Shown here one piece after another: positions 56,816-64,000 of a stretch of DNA of 64,000 bases. Numbering within the stretch: the first letter of the stretch is position 1; each line of letters starts with the position of its first letter. The notes beneath the pieces are model-generated. The model saw only the letters and a list, made by a program, of their open reading frames with translations, had not been told where the DNA came from and did not search any database. The stretch is from Sambucus nigra. Lineage: Eukaryota; Streptophyta; Magnoliopsida; Dipsacales; Adoxaceae. The stretch is taken from positions 28,126,917 to 28,190,916 of the forward strand of contig OX422221.1 of the NCBI GenBank assembly GCA_949130495.1, in the 5' to 3' direction. A program made the translations under genes and the position numbers.

Positions 56816-59800
56816 CTTAGTACATATTTAAAAAAAAAATCAAGATCCAATATCCTGAATTGGGAACACTAATTAAATCCTAAGAACATATACAAAAATT
56901 GTGACCTAATCATATTTCAAACTAATCAATTCGAAAATAAACACGGACAATTTAAATTTTTTGGAAAGTTTCCTTTGTTTATAAAACTACACAACTTATT
57001 TAAGAAAGAAAAAATACTCCAAAAATAATACTAATAATTCGTCCTAAACATCATATAAACAAATGCCAACTCAATTTGTGAAAATAACACCAATACTTAA
57101 TTCAAAAATATTTATTACATAACACAAATAATTGTAAATAATATTAAAAAAATTGAACAGTGCTTCCTTTATTTATAGGACTATCCGCCCTGTTTAAAAA
57201 ATAAAAAAAATAACACAACAATATTCAACATATGATGCTTATGATATTAGAGTCGAGATATCCTGTGTTGTTCATTGCCTCGTATGCATGTCCCGCAGTC
57301 CCATCATTGTCACATTTTTTATCAAAAAATATTTTCTCCCAATTTTCGAATCGCCGAAACCTAAAATAAGTGACCAAAGAAAAATCAAAACATACATTAG
57401 GACTTCAATAGTAATTTAAACACAAACTCAATAAAGAAATCAAATCAGTACCTTGAATTCGTAATCATAACTATTAGTAAACACAAACTCAATAAAAAAA
57501 TCAAATTCAGTTGTGTAGTTACTTCTAATCAGTTGTATAACTTAAACTTGATTATTAAACAAATTCAATTGTACAGCTACTTCTAATCGGTTGTTCAGCA
57601 CGATCCATGCACCCCCAAATCGTTGGGACAGTTTTGTTGAGTTGAGTTGAGAATGGTTAATTACATTATGTACTAAGTTTTAGCTCCGCGCGATGCACGG
57701 GCACTTTTTGATAGGCTTTTACACAGAGCATTGTTTTTACACAGAGAATGGTTAATTACATTATGTACTAAGTTTTAGACCCCAATGTGTCCGAATAACA
57801 TATTGTATGGAAAAGTGGTTTCAAACATTGTTTTTTGTTGCGCATGTGGAGTAACTAATCAATACAAAGGGTGAAATAATAATATATAGATAACAGAGCA
57901 TGATATAATAACTAAATCAATCGTTGTTTACCTTCCTTCCTTTTTACTTGCCATAAGATTTCACAAAGCGCCTTGTGCTGCCAAAATCTCTAACTTCGAG
58001 AAACATTTACTTGGAAGAAGCATAATTTGGAAAAGGAGTTATAGCCAAAATGAAGCAATCAAACTACATCACGTGGGATATCACGGGATACTTAATTGGT
58101 ATCTCGGTTACCTAATTATAATTTTACAGTTACATATTCAGTAACATACTATAATTTTTTTTAAAGTAATGTAGATTAAAGAGGCCTAAGTTAGAAAATG
58201 TAAGCAAAAAACTAATAAATTGTAGTAAAGAATTTTACCTTTTTAGAAGTCCAAATGTGTAAAATCCACAAATTCACCACTGCACTGGAGGCCTGTGAAA
58301 TGTTAACAAAATGAAGTCACCAAATGTATATCAAATCTTACATCCTTGGATCCAACTTTTGAGTTATTGATACTCTATATTCGTTAACAATCCAACAACT
58401 AATCTAATGTAATTTCAACCAAAAGGGTGACTTGCATAATATATTAGGAACATGTTCGCACTACAAAGCTGATATATGTTGGCTTCAATTAAGAACAATA
58501 ATAGTTTATGAAACATATCCTCAAACCTCAACATACATAAAGCCACTTTAGACACATTGGCACACTAAACATATTTTCTACTCATCATAACAACTAATTT
58601 AATAAATCTTCAACTCATACACAAATTAATAAAATCTTCAACTAGTTTACGAAATCCATTATGAGAGAGAAATTATAGTTGGGGGAAATTATTTACAACT
58701 AATGTGGTTGCTACTTTTATCAACTGTATATTAGTGCCTCCAAAGGCATTAGAACGTACAAGATTCAAATTAGATGTTAAATACTGCAACTTTTATCAAC
58801 GTATATCAGACATCAGAACCTACATCATTAAGTGTTAAATATCATTATCAACTGAAACTATTTGTTTCCCATATGTTACTTGAATTCTTGACTCTTAACA
58901 TATTAAACATAATATGCTTAAGAGTACCCGTTCTCATAGACTGTCAAACACGAGTCTGATAAAATAGTGAATAGATGTGTGTCCACAAACAGCTACAAAA
59001 GCCAAAAGCATAACATATATGCATCATCAATACAATGTTTAATTAACCATAATATATACGAATCATAATCTAAACCCGACACATGTAGCTGGCCTCTCAG
59101 CCTGAGCCATAGACGCCATACCTCAAAATAGTCTCATCTCATTCACATCAAAATATAAACTGAACTGAAAAAACAAAACAAAAAAACAAGTTTACCTTTG
59201 CTAGGGGAGGAAATATTTGAACAATTATTTTAAGTCTTAATAATGTAGTAAAATTAGTGTAATCGAATTAAAGGAAATTTCATGGAACTATGAGTAAATA
59301 TACGAAGATGAGCATAAATGTGTTTGCTCTAGTGGTTACAGTTCGAGAGAGTGATTTTTATACATGTTTCCCTCTTCATGTTTGTGTTTATACCTAAATT
59401 TCTTTGTATAGGCAACTAAATAGTAGAAAAGAAAACCCTAATTTGATTTCCATAAGAAAGAAAGTAATAATACCTTAACAATGTTGCAGACCAAGATTCG
59501 TTCTCTGCAACTCTTCCTGTTGGTACAATACAAATTGTACATTTATTTATAAATCATTCTTTCATTCAATCAATCGATAGCAATAAAATTCAAAGATAGG
59601 TATCTATTAGCTCCATATTAGCTATGCAGATGACCTTTAGGATTCCAATCTCGTTGTCCAGAAGACGAGAATCCCTAACCACAACTGATCTACGGAGGTG
59701 GAAAAATCTGAGAGAGGGAGGAAGAAATTTTGGGCGGTGAGGAGCTAAGAGGGTTTCATGTGCGCGAGCGGGGATTTTGAGTTTTGGGAGTAAATTTTAG

Positions 59801-59850
59801 TTAAGAGGCATTTCCTTTGTCCGTAATTTTTTTTTTTTTTATAAAATCAC
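56816..59850. other. CACTA interior, no recognised gene
   Basis: AT-rich. The word 'gagaatggttaattacattatg' occurs (in halves under 93 bp apart) at about 57648 and 57741 around a GC-rich palindrome at 57685-57706. Less AT-rich patches near 59500-59780 (ending 'gcgcgagcgggg') could be leader-like. No open frame with family similarity. Confidence 0.4.
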
Positions 59851-59864
59851 TCTTTAAATATTGT

Positions 59865-59970
59865 ATCAATATTAGTAACACTTATATAAGATTACTAACA
59901 CTATTTTATTGTGAGAAATAGTAATGGTATAATACTGTTAGTAATCAATAAAATAGTTTGTTACTAAAAG
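59865..59970. repeat. CACTA subterminal repeats, right array
   Basis: Shorter array with 'attagtaacac', 'ttactaacac', 'gttagtaatc' and 'gttactaaaag', fewer and more decayed than the left array. Confidence 0.75.
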
Positions 59971-59987
59971 AGTGTTTTGGTGTAGTG

Positions 59988-60121
59988 TGGATTTTTAATA
60001 CCCAGACTGGACGCTATACTCCCTTTCTCGAAAGTTGTTAGATTTTAGGTTTTTGGCATTGAGGGTGGTGAACCTAACAACGACGGTGTCCTCACACAAA
60101 CACACAGTTCGCATCGCGTTA
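59988..60121 (+). repeat. Athila-like LTR2, second part
   Basis: Resumes after the CACTA and matches the last ~155 bp of LTR1 to 'acacacagttcgca'. Ends gcgtta where LTR1 has cgtca. Confidence 0.88.
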
Positions 60122-60126
60122 TGTAG

Positions 60127-60420
60127 TGAGCCTTTCACTCCTGATGAGATATCTGATCAATTAATTGGTACTAAATAAAGTAATATAATTGGTCTTGGCA
60201 ATGGTCCGAAAGTGACTAAGTCAAAAGCATCACGCGAGATGCAATTGGAAGAGGTCCAGAGGGAATCCCATAGACCTAATCGCGAGTTAAGGGAACAACT
60301 GCAGACTCATCGTGAGCGTATGGAGCATTTAGAAGCTCGATAAGATGGATGCGATAATATGTTTGATGCTTTAAAGGCATCTGGTATTCTTCCTTTCACA
60401 TTTACCGTATGGTAAGCTTT
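60127..60420 (+). pseudogene. Transposase_24-like gene, C-terminal part
   Basis: EPFTPDEISDQLIGTK, then GLGNGPKVTKSK, then a coiled coil of EMQLEEVQRESHRPNRE, LREQLQTHRERMEHLEA and NMFDALKASG. The order DEI.DQV.G, GxGxGPKP, then coil is the usual C-terminus of the plant Ptta/En/Spm-type protein. Two stops (60176, after LEAR at about 60342) show it is dead. It joins the pieces at 33597-34285 and 49992-50505. Confidence 0.75.
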
Positions 60421-61199
60421 AATCAACTTCGATATGGGATTTCCTAAAATTACGTGAATTTAGTGGATCGTTGGAAGATATTTATTATTGATGCAATTAC
60501 CTTTATTTTTGAACCAAAGATTCCTATAATTACTTTGATGTTGATGTTATTACCATAATTGTTGAATCGGTGGAAGGAATTTATGTAGTGGATTCTTGTT
60601 GGGTTGTTGAATAGTTATTTTTGATAATTTAACAGGTTAGATCTTAATCTATAAACAAAGGAAACTTTGTCTAAATTTTTAAAATTCTAAAGAGTTTAAA
60701 GACTAATGAATTTGGTAGTTCTTATGGTATGTAGATTGGTGCATGTGTCACAGAGTCTTCGGTTGGGCATTATTATTGTTAAAAGAAAGTCAATATTATA
60801 TAATTTGCTAATTGCTAATAGATTTGTTGAAGTAGAATGTGAAATGATATTATATCGAGACTTCATGAGACTACATTGGGAATTGTACATTTTGGATTTA
60901 TGAATGTTCTATAAGCAATTATGTAGGCTATTTTGAAATTCGCTAATGGTTTTGAGATATTTGTATGAATGAATATTATTATATTATACGATACTTTTAA
61001 CCTTAATTTTAATCGTCTAATTTATTAAAATGATATTTCATCATTTACGAGGTGCATTTATAATTTAATTTATTTATAATAATCAATAATTTGGCATGGA
61101 ACTTATATTGTGATGATTTATTTGTGTAATGGAGATGAAATGAGAAAAAAATATTCAGATATTATGACACAAGGGAAGGTGCGAGATATGATATACAAA
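60421..61199. other. unassigned, probable 3' flank of the Transposase_24-like gene
   Basis: AT-rich, no recognised family. The short overlapping frames at 60696-60903 are on opposite strands and unsupported. Confidence 0.4.
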
Positions 61200-61555
61200 T
61201 CGATTTTGTGGCAACAACATTATCACCAAATGATAGTACATTTTATCACATATTACGGTACATTGTTATTTGGTCACACACATTAGGTGACAAGAATTGA
61301 TATTTAATGACGAAAGAAAATATATTTGGATGCAAATAATTTAGTCACTAAAAACTAATTATTATGTAACAAAATTACATTTTGTCACCAAATGTTATTG
61401 TATTGGTGACACGGTGGTATTTCTTCATGGAAACTTTTTGCAGCGCAAATTTTGTGCCAAAGAGATGACAATAAAAATTTTGTCACCAAACACATTTAGT
61501 GACAAAATTAATTCTTTTAGTCACCATTTGTTTTGCCACTAATTGACTATCTTTG
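61200..61555. repeat. subterminal-type repeats (ttagtgaca / tgtcacca words)
   Basis: Repeated words 'tcaccaaatg', 'ttagtgaca', 'tttagtcac' and 'ttttgtcaccaaa' in both orientations. The composition resembles a CACTA subterminal array and lies downstream of the transposase gene. No terminal CACTA...GTAGTG repeat was found. Confidence 0.5.
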
Positions 61556-61619
61556 GGATTGAGATTAAGAGATATAGGAAACATCATAAGTTGTTCTTGA
61601 CTTAATACGGTCATATTGA

Positions 61620-62045
61620 AAGCGTATTGGAAAGATTTGTTTTTAAAGATGTTAATCTAGTAAGCGCTCCAATAGCACAACGTTTGAAACTCTCAGAACA
61701 TAGGCTCCTAAGGATGATGTGGATACAAGATGCATATCGAGAGTGCCTTATTCAAGCGTGGTGGGAAGCATCATGTCCATTATGGTATGTAAAAGACCTG
61801 ACTTGTAATGGGGTAAGTGTGGTTAGCAGGTATATGGTAGATCCAAGAATTGAGCACTTGAAAGTGGTAAAGTGGATATTGAGATATGTTTAAGGGACTT
61901 TTGAAGTTGGTTTTCTATATGGGAATGATTCGTGAATGAAAAAAGATTAATGGTTTTGTATATTATGACTATGTAGGAGATTTGGAGGCAAAAGATCGAA
62001 AAACGATTATGTATTTCAACTAAATAGTTTCATTATCAGGTGGAT
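61620..62045 (+). pseudogene. Ty1/copia RT-RNase H remnant
   Basis: LERFVFKDVNLVSAPIAQRLKLS, then in another frame PYSSVVGSIMSIMVCKRPDL (61746-61805), then back to VSVVSRYMVDPRIEHLKVVK and WILRYV, stop, GTFEVGFLYGND, then a decayed DYVG / YVFQL stretch. This is the standard copia end of RT (P.AQH.KLS, PY.SAVGS.MY.MV.TRPD, V.RY...P...H..A.K.ILRYL.GT) running into RNase H. It has stops and frameshifts. No LTRs are assigned to it. Confidence 0.88.
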
Positions 62046-62904
62046 ACCTCGTAATTTTATGGCTTTTAATTATAAGATTAATTAAATGAAATTTCTTTTA
62101 ATTGTGGGGTTAATAAAATTAATTTGGGATGGAAATTAATTTGAATTTAAATATGTAGCGAGATGAGAGTTAATATTTAAATATGATAATAATGTTGAAT
62201 ATTACTGAGTGATTATGGTAATATGTGATTATTCAATTTATAAAAATTGTCGTGAGCTGAAAATACGGCAGTTTCGGTAATTTAGTAGGGACGCGCGTGT
62301 CACTCGTGTTAGGACCCAATTTAATGGCTTTAAAATAATTTTATTTTTATGTCATCCGTATGAGCATTTTGAGTGCGCCAACGTGTCCGAAAGGGTCGAG
62401 ATAGTCAGAAAACACTAGTCGGGGGTTTAGTTTGGGTCCCGGGGCATTTTTAGGCCTAACCAGTAACCCGATGTGGTATATTAGTCATTTCCATTTTTGG
62501 TGAATAGTGAACCACGAAATTTAGAAAGATTTATCAGCCAATAGGTTAGAGCCTTAGGATTTCCATCACCAAGTTTCACAGACGACCATTAGAGATGAAG
62601 TCGAGGAAGTTACCAAAGGAGAACCACCATCTTTGGACTCTTTTCACCACCGTCACCACCATCGGATAGATCAGAAAGAGATAAGCATTCCTATACTATC
62701 TACTTCAAAGAATCAGAATATTCATTACCAGGCAAGTTATTTAACTTGCAATAAATTAGTGCATATATCATTCATGTTAGGTTAGAATTCAAGAATAACC
62801 TTGAGTAATGATAATTGAATGGATTTAAAGAATTGAAATCGTAATCTGGGTAGGTTTTGCATGAAGTTTAACTTCTTGAATTTTAGCAGCCACGAAATCA
62901 TGAT

Positions 62905-62997
62905 CCTCAGATGATGATGCGTGTGGTATGTGTCAGGAACGGGTAGGTGTGTTATATCCTCAGATGATGATGCGTGTGGTATGTGTCAGGAACGAGT
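62905..62997. repeat. short direct duplication, ~41 bp units 55 bp apart
   Basis: 'tcctcagatgatgatgcgtg' plus 'tggtatgtgtcaggaacg' occurs at 62901-62940 and again at 62956-62995. Confidence 0.9.
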
Positions 62998-63744
62998 TAC
63001 TACATTTTTATTGTCTGCTATATTTGCATGAGAGACGAGTTTAGTGAGTATCTCGGCAATGTTATTATTTATATGAATATTTCCCCTGTATAGTGGGCTT
63101 ACCTTTAGTGTTATCCGCGGAGGATGAATGGGTGTATCGATAGTATTATACACTTTATTGAAATTACTCGTTTTAGTGATGTGTTATATGAGTATGATAT
63201 TATCCTTATTATGGTTTTATGATAATGATTAAATCAATTTTGTGCGGTTATTGCTAGTCCATCGGGGCTAATACCTTGATGTGGAATGTTTTTGTTATAG
63301 CAAGGCCCCATCTGCGAGAGGGCCAGACTCGCGTTTATATATTTGTATATAGGTCTATATGTATTGTGAGACTTAGAAAAATATAATGGTCTCGGATATT
63401 GGTTCCCGATATGTGTAGGGAGTTTATTGGTATGATTTGGAGTATATTTGGTTTACTGTTCAGCGGAAAGATTTAGCTCGTTATTATAATTAACGCTTAG
63501 GATGTGGTAATAAGAAGAGTGCATTGTTATATCACCCTTTAGAGACGAGGGAGTTAATACTCATAGTTGTATGTCTGGGGTGGGGTTTTGAGATCCCGAT
63601 TATATTTGCATGATGTTTATGGAATGTGATTACCATCAATGTTAAGAGACAGTGTCTTCCGGAAGAAGTTCCTTATTTAAGAATTTTGGGAAAGGAGATG
63701 TAACTTTGTTGTCAAGAGACGGGAATATAGGGGTACATTTTATG

Positions 63745-63850
63745 GACTGAAGGCCTAACGGATTCCGATGACCGACAATGCTAGGAAGTAGTGTATTGGG
63801 GGGTTCCTTATTTGGATATCGCTTTGCGAGACATCCCACACATGAAACTT
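63745..63850 (+). repeat. hairpin module, copy in the diverged right-hand LTR
   Basis: 'gatgaccgac', 'gtagtgtattggggggttcc', 'tttggatatcgctttgcgag' and 'acatcccacacatgaaac' match the sense form of the LARD modules, including the TCGC-ttt-GCGA stem. Confidence 0.8.
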
Positions 63851-64000
63851 AGCGTAAGGTTGGTAGTAAGGAGATGTTTGACCATTCGTCCATGATTTGA
63901 GTACCTCGATCGTTATGGAAGTACGTAGTTACAACCGGAAGTTAAAAAGGGTAAATTACGATATAAGTCCAGTAGAGTCAGTTGTGTGGTGAGGAAGTAC

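Larger units (their letters stand above)
56358..59987. mobile_element. CACTA (En/Spm) DNA transposon, non-autonomous, 3630 bp
   Basis: Terminal inverted repeats are CACTACACCAAAACAC on the left and its complement on the right (59972-59987), with a 3-bp TGG duplication that can be checked against the uninterrupted LTR1. Subterminal arrays flank both ends. No transposase (TNPD/TNPA type) motif is seen, so it would depend on a partner. Its insertion post-dates the Athila-like element. Confidence 0.93.
50506..60121 (+). mobile_element. Athila/Tat-like non-autonomous LTR retrotransposon, with CACTA inside its right LTR
   Basis: LTR1 (50506-51874) and LTR2 (55086-56357 plus 59988-60121) are direct repeats starting TGA.ATTCGTCCCGAATATT. 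After LTR1, 'aaaatggcgtcattaccgag' is a CpG-decayed form of the Athila/Tat PBS (TGGCGCCGTTGCC type, tRNA-Asp). Before LTR2, 'aagtttggggg' is a plus-strand PPT. The internal region is 3.2 kb with a decayed acidic ORF and no pol. Confidence 0.85.
62050..64000 (+). mobile_element. 5' part of a Ty3/gypsy-type LTR related to the LARD LTR, runs off the window
   Basis: Plus-strand features in the same order as in the LARD sense strand: 'gtccgaaagggtcgagatagtcagaaa' near 62388 (LARD: cggaatgtccgagatagtcgg), 'aggcaagttatttaacttgc' near 62731 (LARD: aggcaagtgtttacttgc), and the hairpin module at 63745-63850. The start is uncertain (possibly near 62310). The segment at 1-1703 is the 3' part of the same kind of LTR. 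Confidence 0.6.

Noticed and set aside
57683..57710. Helitron 3' end on the minus strand inside the CACTA
   Set aside because: A hairpin is present, but the following bases do not give CTRR next to T.
1..64000. tRNA, rRNA, CRISPR or bacterial operon structure
   Set aside because: No cloverleaf, rRNA core sequence, regular spacer array or tightly packed genes seen; all context is plant nuclear repeats.

Overview
This is plant nuclear DNA, most likely from an angiosperm and probably a eudicot. It is very AT-rich and full of dinucleotide microsatellites. It contains plant-specific transposon families (Tekay-like chromovirus, Athila/Tat, CACTA, Helitron, plant RTE) and broken copies of two plant genes, a caffeic-acid-O-methyltransferase-like gene and COG4. 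I find no intact multi-exon host gene, no tRNA or rRNA gene, no CRISPR and nothing bacterial. All function calls come from motif reading by eye. Percent identities were not computed.

Layout, left to right. 1-1.7 kb: 3' part of an LTR (+) distantly related to the large central element. 1.7-8.5 kb: AT-rich DNA with several Helitron-type 3' ends, a triplicated segment bounded by (TA)n, two palindromic MITEs, and a fragment of COMT exon 1. 8.5-11.6 kb: a DNA transposon with ~0.7 kb terminal inverted repeats, containing a 5'-truncated LINE with a 20-bp target duplication. 11.7-15.8 kb: another Helitron end, a COMT exon 1 that is open and has a good splice donor but no later exons, further decayed copies of it, and a second LINE tail. 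16.5-17.4 kb: RTE-type LINE remnant. 17.6-18.4 kb: plant transposase (Ptta/En/Spm, Transposase_24-like) fragment, cut by a copia-like non-autonomous LTR element (18.4-23.0 kb) that keeps a gag-like coiled coil and CCHC knuckle but no pol. 23.7-28.2 kb: decayed Ty3/gypsy chromovirus on the minus strand. 30.5-32.0 kb: COG4 pseudogene on the minus strand.

From 33.3 to 60.4 kb the window is one nest. A Transposase_24-like gene (+) was cut first by a minus-strand LARD-like element at 34291-49986 and then by an Athila/Tat-like non-autonomous element at 50506-60121. The LARD has the form LTR-internal-LTR-internal-LTR and is flanked by the 5-bp duplication AGTTA. The right LTR of the Athila-like element was itself hit by a CACTA element at 56358-59987, flanked by TGG. 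The broken gene reads on across all these boundaries. 60.4-62.05 kb: subterminal-type repeats and a decayed copia RT/RNase H fragment. 62.05-64.0 kb: the 5' part of another LTR related to the LARD, running off the window.

The most interesting object is the LARD array. It has ~3.6 kb LTRs whose TATA box lies only ~430 bp from the LTR start, so R-U5 would be ~3.2 kb. It has no gag or pol. It carries a ~100-bp module with a short hairpin that recurs inside the LTR, again in the internal region, and in the diverged LTR at the window's right end. Its PBS, PPT and pre-PPT sequence look like those of Tekay-type chromoviruses, of which a decayed copy lies 6 kb away.
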